This document shows, one piece after another, positions 34,170-41,454 of a stretch of 64,000 nucleotides of DNA. Every line of letters begins with the position of its first letter. The first letter of the stretch is position 1. A model generated the notes under the pieces. That model saw only the letters and a list, made by a program, of their open reading frames with translations, had not been told where the DNA came from and searched no databases. Source of the DNA: Pseudomonas fluorescens (GTDB taxonomy: Bacteria; Pseudomonadota; Gammaproteobacteria; Pseudomonadales; Pseudomonadaceae); NCBI RefSeq assembly GCF_003732425.1, contig NZ_MOBX01000013.1, forward strand, positions 744,001-808,000, in the 5' to 3' direction. The position numbers and the translations under genes are program-made.

Positions 34170-35678
34170 GGGTTGCGCAGCGGACGTCATGAACCGGTTG
34201 CGCCCCGCCGTCTTCGCTTGATACAGCGCCTGATCGGCGCATTCGATCAGAGCGTTCAGCGGCTCCAGGTGCTGACCACGCGCAGTGGCAATGCCGATGC
34301 TCAGGCTCACCCGGGCCACGGGACTGGTGGGGTGGGCAATGTTGGCTTGCTGCAAGCGCTCGATAATCAGCTGCGCCACCACCGCAGCGCCGTCAACATC
34401 GGTGTCGGGCATGATCACGGCGAACTCTTCGCCGCCATACCGCGCCACCAGGTCCGACGGCCGCCGCACACACGCATCCAGCACACTACCGACGGCTTGC
34501 AGACAGGCGTCGCCGGCAACGTGCCCGAGCGCATCATTGAAGCGCTTGAAATAGTCGATATCGATCATCAGCAACGCCAGCGACGAGCCGTCGCGCTTTG
34601 CCCGCCGCGCCTCTGTGGTCAGGGTCTGGTCGAAGCAGCGCCGATTCGCCAGCCCGGTCAGCGCATCATTCATGGCCAACAGTTCCAGTTGCCGATTAGA
34701 GCCGAGCAACTGCTGCTGAGCGATGCGCAGTTCGCCTTCCACCTGGGTTCGGCGACGGATATCGAGGATCAAGAACCAGCCGATCAGACCGGTGAGCCCC
34801 AACAGACCCGCCACCACCACCGCCGACAGCAGCGCCTCCGTACGCCACGCCGTAAGCGCTTCACGCTTGCCGATGGCGACAGTGGTGATCAGCGGCAACT
34901 TTTCACTTTTGCGGAAGGCATAGAGGCGTTCGACGCCATCCAGGCTGGAGGTATAAGACGCGGTGCCGACCGATTGATCGACCAGGTACTTGGCGTAGAG
35001 CAGCGACTTGGAAAAATTGCGGCCCATGTCCTGCTCGCGGAAGGGATAGCGCACCAGCAACGTGCCGTCGGTATAGGACAAGCCGATGGCGCCCTCCTGG
35101 CCGATGTCGAGTTTGCCGAACAGGCGCAGAAAGTTTTCCACGCCCAGGGTCACGGCCACGACGCCGGCAAACTCGCCGCGATCATCATTGAAACGGCGGC
35201 TGACGGTGATCACCCATTCCTGATTCGAACGACTGCGGATGGGTGGCCCGATAAAGGGTTCACGACTCGGGTCGTCGCGATGATGAATGAAATAGGCCCG
35301 ATCAGTGCTGTTGGCACCCACCGGAATCGGCCGGTTCGACGACATCAGCCAATGACCATGGCGGTCATAGATGGTGATACCGCTCAGCTGTGGCATCAGT
35401 GGTTGCTGGCGTTTGATCAGCGCGCTCAAGCGCTGAATCTGCGCGGGGCCACTGCCTTCGGTTTCCAGGCGTTCGACCAGCCCGAGCAACAGCAGCGAAC
35501 TTTGCCGGACTATACCTTCGGAATAGGTCTCGAGTGCCTGGGTCAGGTTCAACCCGTGCACGTTGACTTCCTCCAGCGCGCGATCGCGAGAGGACAGCAC
35601 TTTCCAGATGGTCAGCGACGCCAGAGAGCAGCCGATGACCAGCAGCAAGAGGATGACGAGGTGGGTATCACGCTTCAC
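34131..35678 (-). CDS. membrane-bound diguanylate cyclase with dCache-type sensor
   Basis: Encodes 515 residues. Membrane helices at about residues 8-27 and 280-302 enclose a periplasmic sensor of about 250 residues of the dCache kind (DRAYFIHHRDDPSREPFIG). The GGDEF domain has the intact site GGEEF at 415-419, and the product-inhibition site RxxD (RPSD) lies five residues before it. It should make cyclic di-GMP and promote sessile life in response to an external small molecule. The gene is tail-to-tail with the hybrid kinase gene, sharing 39 nt. Confidence 0.9.
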   Translation of the reverse strand: MKRDTHLVILLLLVIGCSLASLTIWKVLSSRDRALEEVNVHGLNLTQALETYSEGIVRQSSLLLLGLVERLETEGSGPAQIQRLSALIKRQQPLMPQLSGITIYDRHGHWLMSSNRPIPVGANSTDRAYFIHHRDDPSREPFIGPPIRSRSNQEWVITVSRRFNDDRGEFAGVVAVTLGVENFLRLFGKLDIGQEGAIGLSYTDGTLLVRYPFREQDMGRNFSKSLLYAKYLVDQSVGTASYTSSLDGVERLYAFRKSEKLPLITTVAIGKREALTAWRTEALLSAVVVAGLLGLTGLIGWFLILDIRRRTQVEGELRIAQQQLLGSNRQLELLAMNDALTGLANRRCFDQTLTTEARRAKRDGSSLALLMIDIDYFKRFNDALGHVAGDACLQAVGSVLDACVRRPSDLVARYGGEEFAVIMPDTDVDGAAVVAQLIIERLQQANIAHPTSPVARVSLSIGIATARGQHLEPLNALIECADQALYQAKTAGRNRFMTSAAQPSFDINGQQATDA

Positions 35679-35718
35679 GAAAGTACCTTATGGAAAGTCC
35701 GGTTTCCCGTTCCGGCCG

Positions 35719-35913
35719 TTACTGATCCAGGGCAATAACAGCAGTCGTATGTCCTCGACCGGCGCAAGGATACAAGTAGCGCGTTGAACGCGCAGCAACT
35801 GCGTGACGGAACGTCGTTTTCAGGCGATAGGCGTTGTTTCGCAACGACACGGCGTCGGCCTGCAACTTATATTCAAGGCCGCAGGTCATTAGGATTGCTG
35901 AGGTTGAATCCAT
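35719..35913 (-). CDS. possible small protein of 64 residues
   Basis: A frame starting MDSTSAILMTCGLEYKLQ, preceded by GAGG at 7 nt from the ATG. It is on the same strand as the diguanylate cyclase gene, 40 nt upstream of it. The composition is not obviously protein-like beyond the first 30 residues and no family is recognised. It may be a leader peptide or spurious. Confidence 0.3.
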   Translation of the reverse strand: MDSTSAILMTCGLEYKLQADAVSLRNNAYRLKTTFRHAVAARSTRYLYPCAGRGHTTAVIALDQ

Positions 35914-35943
35914 CCGCAAACCTCTAAAATTGAAGACACTGCC

Positions 35944-37200
35944 GTGGCCGCTGACCTCGATCGCCGCAATAACCTGTCACTGGACAGCCTGAATTTTTTC
36001 CTCGCCGACGTGCGCGACGGCCTCGGCCCTTATCTGGCCATTTACCTGTTGGCGGTGCATCACTGGGAACCGGCGAGCATTGGTCTGGTGATGACCATCG
36101 CCGGGGTCGCCGCGCTGATCACCCAGACACCCGCCGGCGCCTGGGTCGACAACAGCCGGCGCAAACGTGCGTTGATTGCGATCGCCGCGCTGGTGGTGAC
36201 CGGAAGCTGCCTGCTGCTACCCTTCGTGACGTCTTTTACTTGGGTGGCGTTGACCCAAACCTTGAGCGCAATGGCTGCCTCGATATTCGCCCCGGCCATT
36301 TGCGCGATTACCCTGGGCATGACCGGGCCACGGGCGTTCACCCGGCGAACCGGGCGCAACGAAACCTTCAATCATGCCGGCAATGCCTGCGCCGCCCTCC
36401 TCGCCGGTGTGTTCGCTTACCTGTTCGGCCCGGTGGCGGTGTTCTATCTGATGGCGGCCATGGCCCTGGCCAGTGTCATTGCCATCGCCTGCGTTTCTCC
36501 AGCAGCCATCGACCATGATCTGGCCCGTGGACTGGACCCCGCCGACGCTAGCCACCGCCAGCCTTCCAGTTTGTCGGTGTTGCTGAGCAACCGGCCGCTG
36601 TTGTTGTTCGCCATTTGCTGTGCACTGTTCCACCTCGCCAACGCGGCGATGTTGCCACTGGTGAGCCAAAAACTGGCGCAAGCCAATTTGCAGATGGCCA
36701 CCCCGCTGACCTCGGCCTGCATCGTGGCCGCGCAACTGGTGATGGTGCCGGCGGCATTACTGGTCGGGGCGAAAGCCGACCTGTGGGGACGCAAGCCGCT
36801 GCTACTGGCCGGATTCCTGATCCTGCCGGTGCGCGGCGTGCTCTACACGCTGTCGGACGATGCCTATTGGCTGGTCGCGGTGCAGTTGCTCGACGGCGTC
36901 GGCGCGGGCCTGTTCGGCGCATTGTTTCCGATCATGGTCAAAGACCTCACCCAGGGCACTGGCCACTTCAACATCAGCCTCGGCGCACTGACAACGGCCT
37001 TTGGACTCGGCGCGGCACTGAGCAACGGCCTCGCCGGATTTGTTGTGCAGGAGGCCGGTTACAGCGCAGCGTTTCTGACCCTGGCCGGTATTGCGGCGGT
37101 GGCGGTTGTGTTGCTTGGGATCGGGGTTCCGGAAACCCAGCGCAGTGGCCGTCAGACTAAAACCGGGGTGGTCGAGGCCAGAACTGAACCCTCAGCGTAA
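35944..37200 (+). CDS. MFS transporter
   Basis: Encodes 418 residues with 12 membrane helices, from a GTG start. The loop 2-3 signature region reads GAWVDNSRRKRAL (residues 76-88), with a related motif GAKADLWGRKPLL in the second half. The family exports or imports small molecules with protons; this drug-efflux-like subgroup cannot be given a substrate. The gene is alone between the divergent cyclase gene and a hydrolase gene on the same strand. Confidence 0.88.
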   Translation: MAADLDRRNNLSLDSLNFFLADVRDGLGPYLAIYLLAVHHWEPASIGLVMTIAGVAALITQTPAGAWVDNSRRKRALIAIAALVVTGSCLLLPFVTSFTWVALTQTLSAMAASIFAPAICAITLGMTGPRAFTRRTGRNETFNHAGNACAALLAGVFAYLFGPVAVFYLMAAMALASVIAIACVSPAAIDHDLARGLDPADASHRQPSSLSVLLSNRPLLLFAICCALFHLANAAMLPLVSQKLAQANLQMATPLTSACIVAAQLVMVPAALLVGAKADLWGRKPLLLAGFLILPVRGVLYTLSDDAYWLVAVQLLDGVGAGLFGALFPIMVKDLTQGTGHFNISLGALTTAFGLGAALSNGLAGFVVQEAGYSAAFLTLAGIAAVAVVLLGIGVPETQRSGRQTKTGVVEARTEPSA

Positions 37201-37411
37201 TCCATATCCCGTCCCTGCCCTCTCATCGCCGCCCTATCGTGTTTGCGCGCCGCGCCAAACGGGCGCGGCGGATGTGCGCGGCGTTAACAATCCAGATTCA
37301 GTGGATCAGGCAAGCAATCCAGAGGAATGCACTTCGGCGCTGAGGAGCTGATCGAGAGAATGTTCGTGCACAGGCTCAGACGAATAAACCCTCAATCGCA
37401 AGGACATTCCA

Positions 37412-38434
37412 GTGAAAGGTTTTTGCTTGGCCTTCGGGCTGCTCTTCAGTACTTTTTCAGCAATGGGAGCCGATATGTCGAACGGCGCAGACAACTTCTA
37501 CACCAGCGATAAAGTGACCGTGGAAAAGGTCACCTTCAAGAACCAGTACGGGATGAAGGTCGCAGGCAATCTGTTCAGCCTGAAGAACCTCGACCCACAG
37601 TCCAAAAATGCCGCGATCATCGTCGGCCACCCAATGGGCGCAGTGAAGGAGCAAAGCGCTAATCTCTACGCGACCAAAATGGCCGAACAAGGCTTCGTCA
37701 CGCTATCGTTCGACTTGTCCTTCTGGGGCGAAAGCGAGGGCCTGCCACGCCAGTCGGTTGCGCCGGACATTTATGCCGAAGACTTCAGCGCGGCGGTGGA
37801 CTTTCTCGGCACTCGCTCACTGGTCGATCGCGAGCGTATCGGCGTTATCGGTATTTGCGGCAGCGGCAGCTTCGCCATCAGCGCCGCCAAGATCGACCCA
37901 CGTTTGAAGGCGATTGCCACTGTCAGCATGTACGACATGGGTGCTGCCAACCGCAACGGCCTCAAACATTCGCTCACGCCAGCGCAACGCCAATCCATCA
38001 TTGAACAGGCGGCGCAGCAGCGTAACGCGCAAGCCTGGGGCGGCCCGGTCCGCTACACCGGCGGCACACCGCTCAAACTCACCGGCAACGCCGTGGGTGA
38101 CGAGTTCTACGATTTCTACCGCACCCCGCGTGGCCAGGTCACCCCGGCCGGTGCTTCGCCGCAGACCACCACCATGCCGACGCTGATCAGCAATGTGAAG
38201 TTCATGAACTTCTACCCGTTCAATGACATCGAGAGCATCTCCCCGCGCCCGCTGCTGTTCATTGCCGGTGCTCAGGCGCACTCCCGCGAGTTCAGTGAAG
38301 ACGCGTACCAGCGCGCGGCCGAGCCCAAAGAGCTGCTGATCATTCCAGGATCCGGCCATGTCGACTTGTACGACCGGGTCAACCTGATTCCCTTCGCCAA
38401 ATTGACCACGTTCTTCAACCATAACCTGAAGTAA
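37412..38434 (+). CDS. secreted alpha/beta hydrolase with cysteine nucleophile
   Basis: Encodes 340 residues from a GTG start 7 nt after AAGGA. A signal peptide of about 20 residues (KGFCLAFGLLFSTFSAMGA) suggests periplasmic location. The nucleophile elbow is GICGSGSF with Cys149 in place of Ser, and the His is H316 in GSGHVDLY. Cys nucleophiles occur in dienelactone-hydrolase-type enzymes, so an ester, lactone or thioester substrate is possible. It ends before a strong bidirectional terminator shared with the second YcaC-type gene. Confidence 0.85.
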   Translation: MKGFCLAFGLLFSTFSAMGADMSNGADNFYTSDKVTVEKVTFKNQYGMKVAGNLFSLKNLDPQSKNAAIIVGHPMGAVKEQSANLYATKMAEQGFVTLSFDLSFWGESEGLPRQSVAPDIYAEDFSAAVDFLGTRSLVDRERIGVIGICGSGSFAISAAKIDPRLKAIATVSMYDMGAANRNGLKHSLTPAQRQSIIEQAAQQRNAQAWGGPVRYTGGTPLKLTGNAVGDEFYDFYRTPRGQVTPAGASPQTTTMPTLISNVKFMNFYPFNDIESISPRPLLFIAGAQAHSREFSEDAYQRAAEPKELLIIPGSGHVDLYDRVNLIPFAKLTTFFNHNLK

Positions 38435-38474
38435 AGTCATCGCAACACTGCTAGCGCTTTAAAACGCAGACACG

Positions 38475-38505
38475 ACAAAAGCCTGCTTTCAGGGCAGGCT
38501 TTTGT
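38475..38505. terminator. bidirectional terminator (AAAAGCCTGC type)
   Basis: ACAAAAGCCTGC and GCAGGCTTTTGT form a 12-bp stem with a 7-nt loop. It serves the hydrolase gene and the leftward YcaC copy 2; the core is identical to the terminator of copy 1. Confidence 0.82.
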
Positions 38506-38519
38506 TCGGTCGCGTCGGC

Positions 38520-39152
38520 TTACTTCTGCTGAGCGGTGAGCGCCGAGTAGCTGTTCATCAGGTTGCGGTAGTTGGGGATGCGCTGCGACAGCAGATTGCC
38601 CAAGCCTTCAATGTCGTTGCGCCAGTCGCGGTGCAGCTCACACGCCACCGAGAACCAGTTCATCATCTGCGCACCGGCCTGAGTCATGCGGCTCCATGCG
38701 GCTTGTTGCACCGTGGTGTTGAAGGTGCCGGAAGCGTCGGTCACTACAAACACATCAAACCCTTCTGCCAGCGCCGACAAGGTCGGGAACGCTACACACA
38801 CATCCGTGACCACACCGGCAATGATGATCTGCTTGCGACCGGTAGCCTTGATCGCTTTGACGAAGTCTTCGTTGTCCCAGGCGTTGATCTGGCCTGGACG
38901 AGCGATGTACGGCGCGTCCGGGAACATCTCTTTCAATTCCGGGACCAGCGGGCCGTTCGGGCCTTGTTCGAAGCAGGTGGTGAGGATGGTCGGCAGTTCG
39001 AAGAACTTGGCCAGATCGGCCAGGGCCAGCACGTTGTTCTTGAACTCGTTTGGCGAGAAGTCCTGCACCAGGGAAATCAGGCCGGTTTGATGGTCGACCA
39101 GCAGCACGATGGCGTCGTCTTTGTTGAGGCGGTTGTAGGTTGGAGTGGTCAT
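38520..39152 (-). CDS. ycaC: isochorismatase-family hydrolase YcaC, copy 2
   Basis: Encodes 210 residues, identical to the copy at 23.6 kb except Cys60 for Ser60. Nucleophile Cys118 and the Asp and Lys of the triad are intact. Such identity, including many silent sites, points to recent duplication or gene conversion. The frame extends 108 nt further upstream, but only this ATG gives the family N-terminus. The divergent LuxR-type gene starts 320 nt away. Confidence 0.9.
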   Translation of the reverse strand: MTTPTYNRLNKDDAIVLLVDHQTGLISLVQDFSPNEFKNNVLALADLAKFFELPTILTTCFEQGPNGPLVPELKEMFPDAPYIARPGQINAWDNEDFVKAIKATGRKQIIIAGVVTDVCVAFPTLSALAEGFDVFVVTDASGTFNTTVQQAAWSRMTQAGAQMMNWFSVACELHRDWRNDIEGLGNLLSQRIPNYRNLMNSYSALTAQQK

Positions 39153-39226
39153 GATTTGCTTCCCTTTTGAGCTTTTGAAGTTGTTGTTGCGTTCAAGTTG
39201 TGTACAGGTTACTGACGCATCGAAAA

Positions 39227-39253
39227 GGGATAAATCGGTTGAAACGCGTTTCA
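39227..39253 (-). promoter_or_regulatory. palindromic promoter element of YcaC copy 2
   Basis: GGGATAAATCGG is followed by the perfect 14-bp palindrome TGAAACGCGTTTCA at 39240-39253. Related motifs occur before copy 1 (decayed) and near 22.37 kb. Likely a binding site of the regulator of these genes. Confidence 0.55.
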
Positions 39254-39324
39254 CCGTCAACCTGAACAGGACAATTCAGCGACAACGTTCTCTTCGCTCC
39301 CACATTGGAGCCAGCAAAGTCAGG

Positions 39325-39340
39325 GTTATTAGCTAATAAC
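39325..39340. promoter_or_regulatory. perfect 16-bp palindrome upstream of the LuxR-type gene
   Basis: GTTATTAGCTAATAAC is a full dyad with no spacer, about 130 nt upstream of the LuxR-type start. It could bind a dimeric regulator; I cannot name which. Confidence 0.45.
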
Positions 39341-39471
39341 ACCTTCATTAAACCGTCGCTCAAACGTTGTACTAGGATAGGATCCAAGTCTGCGGTATTT
39401 CGTCGACCAAGGAGATTGTCGACAGTGCGGCAGACGTTTTTGAATTAACGCCTCTCAGGGATGACACGCAT

Positions 39472-40218
39472 ATGAATTCACACTTGTTCCCCCACATCGG
39501 CAAGGTCATCGCCAGCACCGGCAGTCGGCACTTTCCGCGCATGCTGCATGACCTGATCCTGACGCAACTGGCGGTAGACGCCACGCACATCCGCCAGATG
39601 CGTGTCGAACCGGTGAGCCGCGCGTCGAGCCGCAATGAGCCGGAGCCACTGAAAGAGCCGGCGCTGCTCGCCGAAACGGTGTTTTCCGAACACAGTGCGG
39701 CTGCCCACCACTTACAGAATCCGCCGGCCACGACCAGCGCGGACGCCTCGCAACTGCACCTGACCCGGCGCAAGGACGGCTACCGCTACGTGATTTCGGT
39801 GTACCGCAACGGCGAGTCGCAGCGCTTTTCCGCGCAGGAACGCAGCCTGTTGCAGGACATTTCCCCGGTGCTGCTGCCGATGGTGGAAAAACACATCAAC
39901 GCCCTGCAACCGGCCACCGCTGATCCGCAGACCCCAGCCGAGGCCGCCGAAGGCAGCGGCCTGGAAACCTTGCGCCTGCGCTTTGACGAGCGCCTGGAAC
40001 AACTGGGGCTGAGCCTGTCCAACCGCGAAACCGAAGTGTGTGTCGGCCTGCTCGCCGGCCGCACGGCGCCGGAACTGGCGGAACAATTGGCGTTGAAGGT
40101 CAACACCGTGGAGAGCTATCTGAAACGGGCGGCGATCAAATTGGGCATCAGCGGGCGGCATTCGTTAATGCGCTGGATGTATTCGCCGTTGGAGGCGTCG
40201 GCGTCGAGTGCGGCGTGA
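39472..40218 (+). CDS. LuxR family regulator near the lipopeptide cluster
   Basis: Encodes 248 residues. The C-terminal LuxR helix-turn-helix spans about 180-240 (LSNRETEVCVGLLAGRTAPE; LKVNTVESYLKRAAIKLGIS). The N-terminal 170 residues do not match the acyl-homoserine-lactone domain and may sense nothing soluble. Lipopeptide clusters such as those for viscosin and massetolide carry LuxR genes flanking the synthetase and macAB genes, so this protein may activate the cluster. It is convergent with macB and 1.2 kb from its end. Alternatively it belongs to the divergent ycaC gene. Confidence 0.8.
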   Translation: MNSHLFPHIGKVIASTGSRHFPRMLHDLILTQLAVDATHIRQMRVEPVSRASSRNEPEPLKEPALLAETVFSEHSAAAHHLQNPPATTSADASQLHLTRRKDGYRYVISVYRNGESQRFSAQERSLLQDISPVLLPMVEKHINALQPATADPQTPAEAAEGSGLETLRLRFDERLEQLGLSLSNRETEVCVGLLAGRTAPELAEQLALKVNTVESYLKRAAIKLGISGRHSLMRWMYSPLEASASSAA

Positions 40219-40253
40219 CAGAGTTGAATTTTGTGCACCGCTCTGGACCGCTA

Positions 40254-40414
40254 CCCCCTCACCCCAGCCTTCTCCCCCAAGGGGGCGAGGGGGAAAGGGA
40301 GCTGATGTCCGGGCCTTTCAAAACCAGAGTTCGACTCGGTATCTCACGTCGGCGTATTTCCAGCAAACACCGTGGTCAGTCCCCTCTCCTACTGGGAGAG
40401 GGTCAGGGTGAGGG
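40254..40414. repeat. MITE/REPIN-like element, copy 3
   Basis: The left end is CCCCTCACCCCAGCC with a CCCCC/GGGGG hairpin. The core contains GTTCGACTCGGTATCTCACG, and the right end is CCCCTCTCC...GGGTCAGGGTGAGGG. The core is nearly identical to copy 4, 1.03 kb away in the same orientation. The right end supplies the stop codon of the small gene on the minus strand. Confidence 0.75.
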
Positions 40415-40684
40415 CAATCGCGCGACATGCTCCAATGCCTGATTCACCGCCAATTCCCCCAACATCACCACTTGCGCGATGCCCAGCAAGGTATTGCGAT
40501 GCGGCCCCTCCAGCATCCCGGCGAAATCACACAACATGACCGAAGCCGAGGCCAGCGATTCACAAGCGTTTGCCAGCAGGGATTCGGTATCAGTTTGCGG
40601 GTTGACCCGGAACATAGCGTTGGGCATGTAGGGCGTGGCCATGATGTTGGCCGCAGTGACCGGCGGATCGGGTGTTTTTGACAT
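40403..40684 (-). CDS. DUF6124-type small protein, C-terminal part
   Basis: Encodes 93 residues, with AGGAG 9 nt before the ATG. The segment DTESLLANACESLASASVML is typical of the C-terminal region of small Pseudomonas proteins annotated DUF6124/DUF3077 (recalled). The usual N-terminal part (MFKVTPNPPDTDP) is encoded upstream in a separate interrupted frame. The last codons and stop lie within a repeat element. Probably the surviving half of a broken gene, possibly still expressed. Function of the family is unknown. Confidence 0.65.
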   Translation of the reverse strand: MSKTPDPPVTAANIMATPYMPNAMFRVNPQTDTESLLANACESLASASVMLCDFAGMLEGPHRNTLLGIAQVVMLGELAVNQALEHVARLPSP

Positions 40685-40708
40685 TCGCACAAACTCCTTC
40701 TGCGCAGC

Positions 40709-40727
40709 GAGGGAGCAAGCTCCCTCA
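40709..40727. repeat. short REP-like palindrome
   Basis: GAGGGAGCTTGCTCCCTC, a common Pseudomonas extragenic palindrome. It lies exactly between the two parts of the split DUF6124-type gene and covers the stop codon of the N-terminal part. Confidence 0.6.
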
Positions 40728-40865
40728 CGCGGCCGTTTTGAGCGCGGAAGGGTTGAGGTAGAAATTGATCGCCCGTTGTGTGGCCTCTTTGATGTTTTGA
40801 GGTTCCAGTGCGGCGTCTTAGGGGATCGGATCGGTGTCCGGAGGGTTCGGCGTAACTTTGAACAT
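40725..40865 (-). pseudogene. DUF6124-type gene, N-terminal part with in-frame stop
   Basis: The translation MFKVTPNPPDTDPIP, stop, then DAALEPQNIKEATQRAINFY and LNPSALKTAA, stop, follows the known N-terminus of DUF6124-type proteins. The TAA at codon 16 (40818-40820) interrupts it, and the frame ends in a REP-like palindrome. Downstream, the C-terminal half continues as a separate frame. This indicates one ancestral gene of about 130 codons, now split. Confidence 0.65.
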
Positions 40866-41283
40866 ATTTATCTAATTCCTGAAGTAGGGCCGCGACCGTT
40901 CTCTACTAAAAGAAGGGTGGCGGCTGTGCACAGGTTAGTAGACCGGTGGAATTAGCAAGACCGGCGCGCCCGAGGGCGCCCTGCGCACAACCACCATTGA
41001 GTGCAGGCAGTGACGCGCCTGACTAAATGGAACTCATGCACTTACTAATACCAATCGGGCTACTAAACCCGACCACTGATAGGCAGTGGCAGGGAAACGA
41101 TAGAGCCCATGGGATAAGCGCACAAGCCGGCGGATTCTGGCGTACGCGTAGGTAACGACGCAAGGTGTTGTAGGCGGTATGACGTAACGGGTCGTGTAAT
41201 TTAAACGCGCTCACGGCGTTGTGTTTATTGATGGAAATACTGGAGGGCGGCGGTTCCAGGTTTTGCGGTGTGTCAGTGGGATT
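40866..41283 (-). promoter_or_regulatory. structured leader upstream of the DUF6124-type gene
   Basis: A 418-nt non-coding stretch rich in inverted repeats. On the minus strand it carries TTAGTAG in the loop of a TCGGG/CCCGA hairpin (41055-41072), then CTACTAA (40941-40935), then TTAGTAG again (40909-40903), 38 nt before the start codon. The middle word can pair with either neighbour. A GC-rich hairpin lies between (GCGCC/GGCGC, near 40966-40978). This looks like a regulatory RNA leader; no known class fits. Confidence 0.45.
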
Positions 41284-41447
41284 CCCCCCTCACCCCAGCC
41301 CTCTCCCCCCAAGGGGGGCGAGGGGGAAAGGGAGCCGATCTTTGTGCGCTTCAAAACCAGAGTTCGACTCGGTATCTCACGTCGGCGTATATCCAGCAAA
41401 CACCGTGGTCAGTCCCCTCTCCCTTTGGGAGAGGGTTAGGGTGAGGG
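41284..41447. repeat. MITE/REPIN-like element, copy 4
   Basis: Has the same ends and core as copy 3 (GTTCGACTCGGTATCTCACG; CAGCAAACACCGTGGTCAGT). Terminal inverted repeats are CCCCTCACCCCAGCC and GGGTTAGGGTGAGGG. It ends 8 nt before the macB stop codon, so it may also act in 3'-end formation. Confidence 0.75.
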
Positions 41448-41454
41448 TCAGCCC

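Noticed and set aside
37201..37411. Small frames between the MFS and hydrolase genes
   Set aside because: No ribosome site and no recognisable composition; the segment most likely carries the hydrolase promoter.
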